Program-made: the position numbers and the translations under genes
In this document: piece by piece, positions 1 to 7,166 of the stretch
Numbering within the stretch: the first letter of the stretch is position 1
How the letters are laid out: each line of letters starts with the position of its first letter
Assembly (NCBI GenBank): GCA_963978445.1
Contig: CAXBRT010000036.1
Coordinates: 1 to 13,401 of the forward strand
Source: TMED14 sp003444795
GTDB taxonomy: Bacteria > Bacteroidota > Bacteroidia > Flavobacteriales > Schleiferiaceae
DNA: 13,401 bases
Direction: 5' to 3'
The notes under the pieces: generated by a model
What the model was told of the DNA's origin: nothing
What the model saw: the letters and a program-made list of their open reading frames with translations, nothing else
Databases searched by the model: none

Positions 1-1339
1 AATCCACCGCCCCTGGGGGGGGCCAGGCATAAGGGTGAATGCTAGCCATTGTGCTTCCCGTCCACTCCCAGGCATCTCTCGTAGCCTCATGCACGGGCGA
101 CATGGGCATTTGAAAGTCCACCAATACTTCAGGTTCGGACGTGCCAAGTCCCCAAATGCGCAATCGAGCGGGGGGTGTGGGGATGCCCCTAGGCTCCCCA
201 TCTGGAGGCCGGCCAATGGTGGCACCGGAAGGATCATCCGACCATTGCCATTCGGAAGGCAAACAGGACTGCATCAGGGAATGGGCTTCCAAGCTATATC
301 CCCCTGAGGCTTTATCACTTGGGGATACTAAGGACATATCATAGGTCAAGCTACCCCACAGTTCGCCCCGTGGACCTTTTAGGGCAAGCAAGGAGGCCGT
401 CGGCAGGGATAGTGCCAGAGGGACGTGTCGTGCCTCCGCGGGTATGTGGTCCGCAAGTGCCGAATCCCCAAACACGACCGTTTCCCCGGCGGAGACCCAA
501 AAAGACGGCAAGGGATATGCTCTGCTCCCCACGTAAAGCGACCATCCATCCAACAACACGGGTGAAGGACCCGTCCATACGGCTTCCACAAATGGCTGTT
601 CGGGAGACCATCCTGGAAGCAAGGGAGCTGATTTAGCTAGCAATTCTGTAAAATGCCAATCCATGGCACGTGGGGATGGCCATGTAAAGGGACACTTGCC
701 CGTCACCGTGATAGGGCTCCAGGAAAATTTATCGCTTCGGGACGCGGTATACACGGCGCGCAGGAGGATTTCATTGGGAGGCAAAAGGATGCTATCGGGA
801 GTAGACAGCACCTCGTTCCAACTCCCTTGAATTGACCAACCGAGCGTGTAACGATGGTCCGGCCCATACTTTACGACCAGGGATAGATCCACTGCTGGTA
901 GGTCTAGAATTCCTGAACTAGAAGCCGCTAATACTACCTCCTCATGGGGACCCGCCCGCCAAAGTTCCAAGCGGTCATCCGTTTTACCTAGCCGCAAAAT
1001 CAACATGCTTTCGGAAGCCTCCGCGCGCCATTGGATTTCCATGTAATTGCTGCTACTTGGATTAAAGGCCATGCCCACATCGATCTGGTACGCGTAGTCG
1101 CGCAGAGCAGGAATCCGGCGTTTCAGCTCAGAAGTTCCACCTGTGGGCGCATCCAAATGCAAGAAGCCTTCCCCCCAACGAAAATGCGATTTGTCCCCTT
1201 GACATGCCACCGAGTCGGCCCATGTCCACGTTAAATTTTCATACCCATCAGACTGAGCACGGAGGTTTACGGAAAGACCCATAAAAAGGGAAAGGATCCC
1301 CAAAAGTGTAGCAAGATGAAGGGTGGCTGAATTCGGCAT
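1..1339 (-). CDS. Exported lamin-tail-domain-like protein, C-terminus beyond the left edge
   Basis: An uninterrupted reading frame of 446 codons runs from an ATG at 1339 to the left edge without a stop, so the gene is partial. Residues 1-28 form a signal peptide (basic/polar start, hydrophobic core, ending LRA before Q29). Residues about 30-215 resemble the beta-sandwich that precedes lamin-tail domains in Bacteroidota exported proteins, with the recurring GGTSEL and NPSSSNY motifs (about 75-110). Residues about 227-380 look like a divergent lamin-tail domain: a FVEAVW strand, then LLDGWSLYVG, a LP-S segment, GGYSLE near 347, a CLPSEW Cys/Trp pair and a terminal DPSGATIGRP. From about 405 a VDFQMPM stretch resembles the start of an SbsA-like Ig domain. 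Such proteins are secreted or surface-attached; the molecular role is unknown. The gene is divergent from asd with 44 nt between starts. The lamin-tail call is inferred from pattern only. Confidence 0.72.
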   Translation of the reverse strand, partial: MPNSATLHLATLLGILSLFMGLSVNLRAQSDGYENLTWTWADSVACQGDKSHFRWGEGFLHLDAPTGGTSELKRRIPALRDYAYQIDVGMAFNPSSSNYMEIQWRAEASESMLILRLGKTDDRLELWRAGPHEEVVLAASSSGILDLPAVDLSLVVKYGPDHRYTLGWSIQGSWNEVLSTPDSILLPPNEILLRAVYTASRSDKFSWSPITVTGKCPFTWPSPRAMDWHFTELLAKSAPLLPGWSPEQPFVEAVWTGPSPVLLDGWSLYVGSRAYPLPSFWVSAGETVVFGDSALADHIPAEARHVPLALSLPTASLLALKGPRGELWGSLTYDMSLVSPSDKASGGYSLEAHSLMQSCLPSEWQWSDDPSGATIGRPPDGEPRGIPTPPARLRIWGLGTSEPEVLVDFQMPMSPVHEATRDAWEWTGSTMASIHPYAWPPPGAVD

Positions 1340-1348
1340 GGGAGGTGG

Positions 1349-1356
1349 TATTTTTG
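1349..1356 (+). promoter_or_regulatory. Bacteroidota -7 element upstream of asd
   Basis: The sequence TATTTTTG is a perfect match to the Bacteroidota -7 consensus TAnnTTTG. It sits 27 nt before the chosen asd start, which would give a short leader of roughly 20 nt. I see no good -33 TTTG/TTG at the usual distance, so the call rests on the -7 box alone. A weaker 7/8 match (TAATTCTG) lies on the opposite strand at 1366-1359 and could serve the divergent exported-protein gene. Confidence 0.4.
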
Positions 1357-1383
1357 CACAGAATTACACATCTACTGTCAGTT

Positions 1384-2382
1384 ATGCGTTTAGCTCTGGT
1401 TGGTGCCACCGGTATGGTTGGCGAAGTCATGCGCGCCGTTCTTGCGGAGCGAAATTTGCCTATCACGGATTTTATTCCGGTGGCTTCAGCCAAATCTGCA
1501 GGTCAATCTCTCACTTGGAAGGGCAAAGACTACACCGTGGTCACCCCCGAAGATGCCGTGGCAATGCGTCCCGATGTGGCCATTTTCTCGGCCGGAGGAG
1601 ATACCTCCCTCACCTGGGCACCAAAATTTTCGGAGACCGGCTGCTACGTCATTGACAACTCCAGCGCATGGCGCATGGAGCCCCAGATTCCCTTGGTTGT
1701 ACCAGAAGTCAATTCAGAGGCCCTGGAAATGGAATCGCGTATCATTGCCAATCCCAACTGTTCGACCATACAATTGGTCATGGTGCTCAAGCCCTTGCAT
1801 GCCAAGTATCCCATTAAACGCGTGATTGTCAGCACCTATCAAAGCGTAACAGGAACCGGCAAGGCCGCAGTAGATCAGCTGGAAAATGAGCGCCTTGGCC
1901 ACGAGGGCTCGATGGTCTACCCGTATCCTATCGATAAAAACTGCTTGCCTCATTGCGATGTCTTCCTGGACAATGCATACACCAAGGAAGAGATGAAGTT
2001 GACGCACGAAACAAAGAAAATTCTGAACGACGCCTCCGTATTGGTTTCCGCTACGGCGGTTCGCGTACCCGTTCAGGGAGGTCACTCCGAAGCCGTGAAC
2101 ATTGAATTTGTGGGAGAACGTCCGAGCATGGAAGCGGTTCGCGCATGCTTGCGGGACTTCCCAGGCGTGACCGTTTTGGACGATCCTTCGGCCAAATCCT
2201 ATCCCATGCCCCGATTTGCGGAAGGTCAAGACGCTATTTTTGTCGGCCGAATTCGTGAGGACCACAGCCACCCCCAGGCCCTAAATTGCTGGATTGTAGC
2301 CGACAATTTGCGCAAAGGGGCGGCCACCAATGCGGTCCAAATTGCAGAAGAATTGCTGCGCCGCGGAAAACTTAAGGCCTAA
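1384..2382 (+). CDS. asd: Aspartate-semialdehyde dehydrogenase
   Basis: The enzyme makes L-aspartate 4-semialdehyde by NADPH-dependent reduction of 4-aspartyl phosphate, the branch step toward lysine/diaminopimelate, threonine and methionine; it is cytosolic. The 332-residue product has normal family length. Residues 6-13 carry the NADP-binding GATGMVG glycine loop. DNSSAWR (91-97) and NPNCSTIQ (123-130) follow, with the catalytic cysteine at C126. VPVQGGHSEAVN (228-239) provides the acid-base histidine H234. The start was set at 1384 because MRLALVGATG begins the Rossmann fold directly. An in-frame ATG at 1345 would add 13 unrelated residues and would lie upstream of the -7 element's expected transcript start. 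No clear Shine-Dalgarno is visible, which is usual in this phylum. The 53-nt gap to the receptor gene shows no obvious terminator. Confidence 0.97.
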   Translation: MRLALVGATGMVGEVMRAVLAERNLPITDFIPVASAKSAGQSLTWKGKDYTVVTPEDAVAMRPDVAIFSAGGDTSLTWAPKFSETGCYVIDNSSAWRMEPQIPLVVPEVNSEALEMESRIIANPNCSTIQLVMVLKPLHAKYPIKRVIVSTYQSVTGTGKAAVDQLENERLGHEGSMVYPYPIDKNCLPHCDVFLDNAYTKEEMKLTHETKKILNDASVLVSATAVRVPVQGGHSEAVNIEFVGERPSMEAVRACLRDFPGVTVLDDPSAKSYPMPRFAEGQDAIFVGRIREDHSHPQALNCWIVADNLRKGAATNAVQIAEELLRRGKLKA

Positions 2383-2435
2383 TTCTTGTTAATCTTTTTG
2401 GCGCGCTGTGCGTCACACCCCTAAATGCGAACGAT

Positions 2436-4910
2436 TTGAAACACGCTAACCTCCTTTTCACCCTTTTGCTGAGCTTCGGTTCTTGGGGGCTATCCGCCCA
2501 AATAACTGTCACCGGCAAAGTGGTAGATGCGGAATCCAACGAGCCCATCATCGGCGCTGTGATTTCCTACATGCAGATGAATGGAGGCGACCGCCCCACT
2601 CTCAAGCCCGTGGGAGCCACCGATGTGGAAGGGGATTTCACCGTGAGCGTACCCACCGGAACGCGCGGCTTCTCTATTTCCTCCTTTGGCTATGCGCCCT
2701 CGCGTCAAAGCTTGCAAGGCTCAACCGGCGTCCAGGTAAATGCGGGTATTGTAAAATTGGCTTTGGATGCCTCCGTGGTACTTCAACAGGCTGATGTCGT
2801 TTCGGAAGGCCCTGCTATGCTCAATGGTTTGGATCGAAAGGTGTACGATGTCGCAGGGGACCTCCAAGTCGCGAGTGGAACCGGCTCGGACATCCTGCGT
2901 CAAGTGCCCAACGTGACCATGGACATTGACGGCAATGTGGCTTTACGTGGAGATGAAAACGTGACCATACTCATTGACGGACGTCCCGCATCTCTGATGG
3001 GCTACCAGGGCACCAATGCCTTTGATCGTCTTCCTGCTGGTATGGTTCAGCGCGTAGAAGTGATCACCAATCCTGGCGCTAAGTTTGACGCCCAAGGCAC
3101 CGGAGGCATCATCAATATTGTCACCAAAAAAGGGAAGGAGCTCCCCCTAAATGGCTCCATTCAAGCGGGTATTGGAACTCGGAATAAATACAACCTTGGC
3201 GGGAACGTATCCATCCCCGTTGGAAAGGTCCGCATCAATGCCTCCATTGGCGGCGATGACCGTCAAATGTCCTCCGGGGGGTACACCTATCGCAAATACT
3301 ACTTCCCCGATTCATTGTACAACACAGCGGAAGAGTCCTTGGGCTTGCGAAACAATGTGGGCACCAATGCCCGAATTGGTTTAGATTGGAACATTCAAAA
3401 CAAGCATTCGATCGGCTTTTCTTTGGGCGCGGACCAAAATTCTGGTGTGGATTGGGACTCAGCCTACTTCGTGAACACCGGCAAAGACGGCATCCCTGCG
3501 CGCGCTACTCAATACACCTATCAGACCAGCACCCGCCAAAATCAAAATGCCTCCTTCCACTACGAGCGCAAGTTTGAGGATGAAAACAAAAAATGGACGG
3601 CCGATGCCAACTATTCATGGGGAGAAGACCACGATGTGGACGACAACTACTTTACGGTAGACCCGCTCTACCCCACGGCCTTCACGTACGGTGCCTACTT
3701 GCAGCGCTTTGACGTGCCTGGCAACTCCAAGCGCCTCAATCTCCAAACGGACGTTGAATGGCCCCTGAACGATAAAGCACGGGTAGACTTTGGGTGGCGA
3801 ACCTCTCAAAGTGCCAATGTGGAGGTGCGTGCGGCTAGTCAACTGCCGGATTTGTTTTCTTCAAGCTTTGTGGCCGATACCCTGCGCAGCTTTTTCACTG
3901 ACATGAATCAGGTCATGCACGCAGGCTATGGAACATTTGGCTACGTACTTTCCCAAAAGTGGAAGGGCCAAGTGGGCTTGCGCTACGAAACGGCTTTGAT
4001 CGACATCGTCCTACGCGACAGTTCTGTTTTGCAACGTTTGTATCCCGGTCTTTTTCCCAGTGCCTATTTGACCTACAGCCCGCGCCGTGGCCTCGACTTT
4101 CAGGCGAGCTACTCCATGCGCGTAAATCGACCTGATGGCCATTGGGGCGGCAGTTTGAACCCCAACATTGACTACTCAAACCCGAGTGGACTGCGCAAGG
4201 GCAACCCCGACCTAAAACCCGAATACACCCACTCCATGGAGTTGAACGTGGTGCAATTTGGCAAATGGGGCTCCCTATCCGGCTCCATGTACGGGCGCCA
4301 CACCATCAACATGATGTCCCGCTATATGGAACCCCTACCCAGCGGCGTATTGATGATGACTTGGCTGAACTTCAACACCCGGGACAATCTTGGTTTGAGT
4401 ACCAACGCCATGCTGCGCATAAACAAGTCTGTGCAGCTTCAAGCGAGTGCGGATGCCTTCTATTCGGTCATCAACGGCGACAACGTAGGAGGAGGTATTC
4501 TTCAAAGCGGTTTTGGCTGGCAAGGCAGAAGCAACCTCATGCTCAATCTTCCCAAGGAGCAGCAAATCCAAATCACCTACAACCAATGGGGCTCTGGGCC
4601 TACCGGGCAGGGCTTCCGCCGAGGTATTCAGTTCATTGATTTGGGCTATAAAATTGACTTCCTGGATAAACACTGGACCCTGTCTGCACGTTTAAGTGAT
4701 GTGTTTAACCAACGTCGCTTCCGGTACGACCAGTACACGCCCTTCTTGGACGTGGAGTTCATGCGTCGCAGGGAAAGCCGCATTGGCTTCTTGACGCTCC
4801 AGTACAACTTTGGTAACCCCGAACGCTCCCGCGGCATGCGCGGAAGCCGTGGAGGTGGACCGGGTGAAGGTGCTGGAATGGACATGGGCGGCGTCGATAT
4901 GGATCTCTAA
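2436..4910 (+). CDS. TonB-linked outer-membrane receptor, OMP_b-brl-type, TTG start
   Basis: This is an 824-residue outer-membrane protein of the TonB-dependent receptor superfamily, presumably importing a substrate that cannot be told from sequence. Residues 1-20 are a signal peptide ending GLSAQ. Residues about 23-112 form a carboxypeptidase-regulatory-like beta domain (VTGKVVDAESNEPIIGAVI). Residues about 146-233 form the plug, with SDILRQVPNV, ILIDGRPASL, RVEVITNPGAKFD and GGIINIVTKKG. The remainder to about 794 is a beta-barrel of the OMP_b-brl_3 kind, with the late motif LKPEYTHSMELN. The last strand LTLQYNFGN is followed by a 30-residue Gly/Arg-rich tail ending in Met/Asp repeats. Translation is placed at TTG 2436: no in-frame ATG occurs before the regulatory domain, and only this start yields a signal peptide. 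The stop overlaps the msrA start by one base (TAATG), implying coupled translation. Confidence 0.9.
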   Translation: MKHANLLFTLLLSFGSWGLSAQITVTGKVVDAESNEPIIGAVISYMQMNGGDRPTLKPVGATDVEGDFTVSVPTGTRGFSISSFGYAPSRQSLQGSTGVQVNAGIVKLALDASVVLQQADVVSEGPAMLNGLDRKVYDVAGDLQVASGTGSDILRQVPNVTMDIDGNVALRGDENVTILIDGRPASLMGYQGTNAFDRLPAGMVQRVEVITNPGAKFDAQGTGGIINIVTKKGKELPLNGSIQAGIGTRNKYNLGGNVSIPVGKVRINASIGGDDRQMSSGGYTYRKYYFPDSLYNTAEESLGLRNNVGTNARIGLDWNIQNKHSIGFSLGADQNSGVDWDSAYFVNTGKDGIPARATQYTYQTSTRQNQNASFHYERKFEDENKKWTADANYSWGEDHDVDDNYFTVDPLYPTAFTYGAYLQRFDVPGNSKRLNLQTDVEWPLNDKARVDFGWRTSQSANVEVRAASQLPDLFSSSFVADTLRSFFTDMNQVMHAGYGTFGYVLSQKWKGQVGLRYETALIDIVLRDSSVLQRLYPGLFPSAYLTYSPRRGLDFQASYSMRVNRPDGHWGGSLNPNIDYSNPSGLRKGNPDLKPEYTHSMELNVVQFGKWGSLSGSMYGRHTINMMSRYMEPLPSGVLMMTWLNFNTRDNLGLSTNAMLRINKSVQLQASADAFYSVINGDNVGGGILQSGFGWQGRSNLMLNLPKEQQIQITYNQWGSGPTGQGFRRGIQFIDLGYKIDFLDKHWTLSARLSDVFNQRRFRYDQYTPFLDVEFMRRRESRIGFLTLQYNFGNPERSRGMRGSRGGGPGEGAGMDMGGVDMDL

Positions 4911-5500
4911 TGAAAGCCTGGATTTTCTCCTTCGTTTCTCTTCTCGGCCTTTCTTGCCAAAGTCAACCCACTCCCCCTGCTTCCACCTTGGTGGAAGGCA
5001 CAAAAAACACAGACAGTACCATGGAAAAAGCCATTCTAGCGAGCGGTTGCTTTTGGGGCACCGAATACTTCCTTCAACGCATTGAAGGCGTTGTTTCCAC
5101 CACGGTAGGCTACACGGGTGGCCACGTGGAAAACCCCACCTACGAGCAAGTATGCACCAAGCGCACCGGACATTACGAAGCTACCGAAGTCCTCTTTGAC
5201 CCCAACGTAACGACATACGAACAGGTGCTTCGTATGTTTTTTGAAACACACGACCCTACACAGCGCAATGGCCAAGGTCCAGACATTGGTCCTCAATACC
5301 GCAGTGCCGTTTTTTACTTCAATGAGGAGCAAAAAGCGACCGCAGAAATGCTCATTGGTTTGCTCAAAGCCAAAGGCTACGATGTGGCCACGGAGGTGCT
5401 TCCGGCCGCTGTTTTCTACCCAGCTGAAAACTACCACCAAGACTACTACAACCACAAGGGAAGCACTCCCTACTGCCACGGCTACCGCCCCTTGTTTTGA
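4910..5500 (+). CDS. msrA: Peptide-methionine (S)-S-oxide reductase, exported, probable lipoprotein
   Basis: MsrA reduces the S epimer of methionine sulfoxide in proteins. Of 196 residues, the catalytic domain starts near residue 39 with GCFWGTEYF, placing the nucleophile at C47. Other family residues are present: GGHVENPTYEQVC (70-82), GHYEATEV with E90, PDIGPQYRS (124-132), NYHQDYY (174-180) and a C-terminal cysteine, C189, in the place of the resolving cysteine. Ahead of the domain is a short hydrophobic leader and LGLSC (C16), read here as a lipoprotein signal. The -3 residue (Gly13) is not the classic Leu, so a cleaved soluble form is also possible. Either way the enzyme appears to act outside the cytoplasm. 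The ATG overlaps the receptor stop by one base, so the two genes are probably one transcript. An internal ATG at residue 38 could give a leaderless cytosolic form. Confidence 0.95.
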   Translation: MKAWIFSFVSLLGLSCQSQPTPPASTLVEGTKNTDSTMEKAILASGCFWGTEYFLQRIEGVVSTTVGYTGGHVENPTYEQVCTKRTGHYEATEVLFDPNVTTYEQVLRMFFETHDPTQRNGQGPDIGPQYRSAVFYFNEEQKATAEMLIGLLKAKGYDVATEVLPAAVFYPAENYHQDYYNHKGSTPYCHGYRPLF

Positions 5501-5563
5501 GGGGATTTCTAGCCTGGATTGTTTGTTGAAAACTCTTTGACCTCCTTCTTTAAAAAGGGGATC

Positions 5564-5583
5564 CTAGCCAGTAACTTGGCTAG
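5564..5583. repeat. Perfect 7-bp inverted repeat just before the HU/SPOR gene start
   Basis: CTAGCCA (5564-5570) and TGGCTAG (5577-5583) are perfect reverse complements around a 6-nt loop, ending 3 nt before the ATG at 5587. In RNA it would form a small hairpin in the translation-initiation region; in DNA it could be a dyad binding site. There is no T-run after it, so it is not a normal intrinsic terminator for msrA. The rest of the 86-nt msrA-HU/SPOR gap shows no convincing promoter. Confidence 0.45.
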
Positions 5584-5586
5584 TCC

Positions 5587-6636
5587 ATGGCGGGATTGCA
5601 TTACCCCTTAGAGCAGCACATTTTCCACCTTCTTTTTCAAGAAGATAGCGTGGATGTGCCTGGTTTTGGCCGTTTAGAAGCCCAGCGCTTTGGCGCAGAA
5701 ATTCAACTGCAGTCGGGCCTCTTTTTGCCCCCCGCACGCAGATTGAGTTTTACCCCTGTCGCCGGACCCAGCCAAGTTTTAATTAACCACCTCAGCCGTT
5801 TTGAGGGCCTCAATGCCCAACAAGCGCAAACCGCCATTGCGGCTACGGTGAATACATGGAACCGCCAACTCCTTGAAGGAAAGCGCCTGCGCTTGGATGG
5901 CATTGGGTCGTTCTCCAAGACAGGTCTTCAATGGGTGTTTCAGGCGGCTATTGAGAGCAATTTCTTGCCAGAGGCCTACGGTCTGCCCATTTTCCGAGTG
6001 ACTCCCTTGGCGCAGCGCCATCAACCCACCCAAGAAAAAGGCTACAGTCTCCCTATTCCCCAAGTGCAACGCCGTCGGGAGCAATGGCTCGCTCCCCTTC
6101 GTGCCGCAGCAGTCGTGACCGGCGCTGTGAGCTTACTGGCCTTGGGAACCACCAAATCAGATTTCCGGGATTTTGTGCAAAACGCCTCCTTCCGCCCTCA
6201 GTGGGAAGAGTGGGTAGACAATGTGCAGACCTGGTTTGAGCCTGCGCCAGAAGAACTTGCCGTTGCAGACACCTTTGGCCAACAATCCCTGCCTGCATGG
6301 TCGTTGGACGAAGCCGATGTAGAGATTCCCGAAGTTCTGGAAGATGAACTCCCCGCAACTACCACCGCGGTTCCTGCAGTTCCCGCGGCTAATCCCAAGG
6401 CAAGGGTTTCGTCAGAATCTTCCTATGCCCTGGTCGTTGGCGCCTTCTCCGAAGTGCAAAATGCCCACCGATTGGTCAAAACCCTTCAAGATGCTGGATA
6501 CCCCGCTAAAGTCCTCACCTCCAAGGTGGGCTTGACCAAAGTGGCCCTTCGTACCTTTGCAAACCGAGAAGCTGCTCAAGCAGCGAAGGAAGAGGCCAAA
6601 GCGGCCTTCCCTGCGGTTTGGATTTACAGCGAATGA
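5587..6636 (+). CDS. HU (CCDC81-like)-transmembrane-SPOR domain protein
   Basis: This 349-residue protein has a three-part plan seen in many Bacteroidota. Residues 1-about 140 resemble the paired bacterial HU-CCDC81 modules: HIFHLLFQED followed by VDVPGFGRL (22-30), then a second module with LSFTP, NHLSRFEGLN, and the LDGIGSF turn at 103-109. Residues about 166-188 form one membrane span (LRAAAVVTGAVSLLALG) preceded by a basic QRRR stretch, consistent with the N-terminus in the cytoplasm. Residues about 190-275 are an acidic, Pro/Ala-rich linker. Residues about 278-349 form a SPOR domain (YALVVGAFSEVQNAHRLV, LRTFANREAAQAA), which in known members binds denuded septal peptidoglycan. The likely role is in the cell envelope or at the division site. 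The stop overlaps the next gene's ATG (ATGA), implying coupled translation. Whether the HU-like part binds DNA is unknown. Confidence 0.85.
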   Translation: MAGLHYPLEQHIFHLLFQEDSVDVPGFGRLEAQRFGAEIQLQSGLFLPPARRLSFTPVAGPSQVLINHLSRFEGLNAQQAQTAIAATVNTWNRQLLEGKRLRLDGIGSFSKTGLQWVFQAAIESNFLPEAYGLPIFRVTPLAQRHQPTQEKGYSLPIPQVQRRREQWLAPLRAAAVVTGAVSLLALGTTKSDFRDFVQNASFRPQWEEWVDNVQTWFEPAPEELAVADTFGQQSLPAWSLDEADVEIPEVLEDELPATTTAVPAVPAANPKARVSSESSYALVVGAFSEVQNAHRLVKTLQDAGYPAKVLTSKVGLTKVALRTFANREAAQAAKEEAKAAFPAVWIYSE

Positions 6637-7163
6637 AGCAGAAACGCGCCTCTGAGTCTCTCTCCGTCATGACGGAGATTGTACTTCCCAACGACACCAA
6701 CAATCTGAACAACCTATTTGGAGGTCAACTCTTGAGTTGGATGGATCGCTGTGCGGCTATTTCCGCGCACCGCCACTGCCGTCGCACGGTGGTCACGGCA
6801 TCTGTCAATCACGTGTCTTTCAAGCAGGCCATTCCGCAAGGTGCTATCGTCACCATGGAAGCCAAAGTGAGTCGTTCATTCACCTCTTCCATGGAGATTT
6901 TCGTGGATGTCTTCACGGAGGATCAACGAGGTTCTGGCGAGCGCACGAAGTGCAATGAGGCCATTTACACGTTTGTCGCGGTGGATCAACTGGGCAACCC
7001 CATTGAAGTTCCCGCCGTCTTGCCAGAGACTGAGGAAGAAAAACAACGTTTTGATAGTGCCTTGCGCCGCCGGCAATTGGCGCTCATCCTGTCTGGTAAA
7101 ATGAAACCCGACGAGGCGACCGAACTCAAGGCGCTCTTCTTCCCAAACGAGGATATGCACTAA
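6633..7163 (+). CDS. Acyl-CoA thioesterase, hotdog fold
   Basis: The 176-residue product matches the single-hotdog acyl-CoA thioesterase family related to YciA/BACH, which hydrolyses acyl-CoA to free acid and CoA in the cytosol. The signature runs from N20-D21 through N27 to LFGGQLLSWMD (28-38): the start of the hotdog central helix, with the conserved Asn and Asp38. VTASVNHVSFKQAIPQG (54-70) and SMEIFVDVFTED complete the sheet. A charged C-terminal helix pair (LRRRQLALILSGKM) follows. Start 6633 was preferred over a TTG at 6618, because it gives the usual ATGA 4-nt overlap with the SPOR gene and a sensible N-terminus. Substrate chain length cannot be read from the sequence. The stop lies only 3 nt from the stop of the convergent membrane-protein gene. 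Confidence 0.92.
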   Translation: MKQKRASESLSVMTEIVLPNDTNNLNNLFGGQLLSWMDRCAAISAHRHCRRTVVTASVNHVSFKQAIPQGAIVTMEAKVSRSFTSSMEIFVDVFTEDQRGSGERTKCNEAIYTFVAVDQLGNPIEVPAVLPETEEEKQRFDSALRRRQLALILSGKMKPDEATELKALFFPNEDMH

Positions 7164-7166
7164 TTC

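Noticed and set aside
35..636. Short plus- and minus-strand ORFs in the first kilobase (35-307, 319-636, 351-611 minus and others)
   Set aside because: They lie in other frames than the continuous 446-codon minus-strand frame from 1339, which has a signal peptide and domain-like motifs; the short ones have no recognisable features.
1345..1383. Longer asd with start at 1345
   Set aside because: The extra 13 residues do not belong to the family, and the -7 box at 1349-1356 would fall inside the coding part.
1714..2271. 185-residue antisense ORF within asd
   Set aside because: A shadow of the well-supported asd frame; its translation shows no family motif. The same holds for antisense ORFs at 5036-5479 (msrA) and 12749-13174 (fusion gene).
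2386..2429. Possible promoter for the receptor gene (TTTG at 2397-2400, TAAATGCG at 2422-2429)
   Set aside because: The -7 box has two mismatches and would place the transcript start at about the TTG codon; too weak to list.
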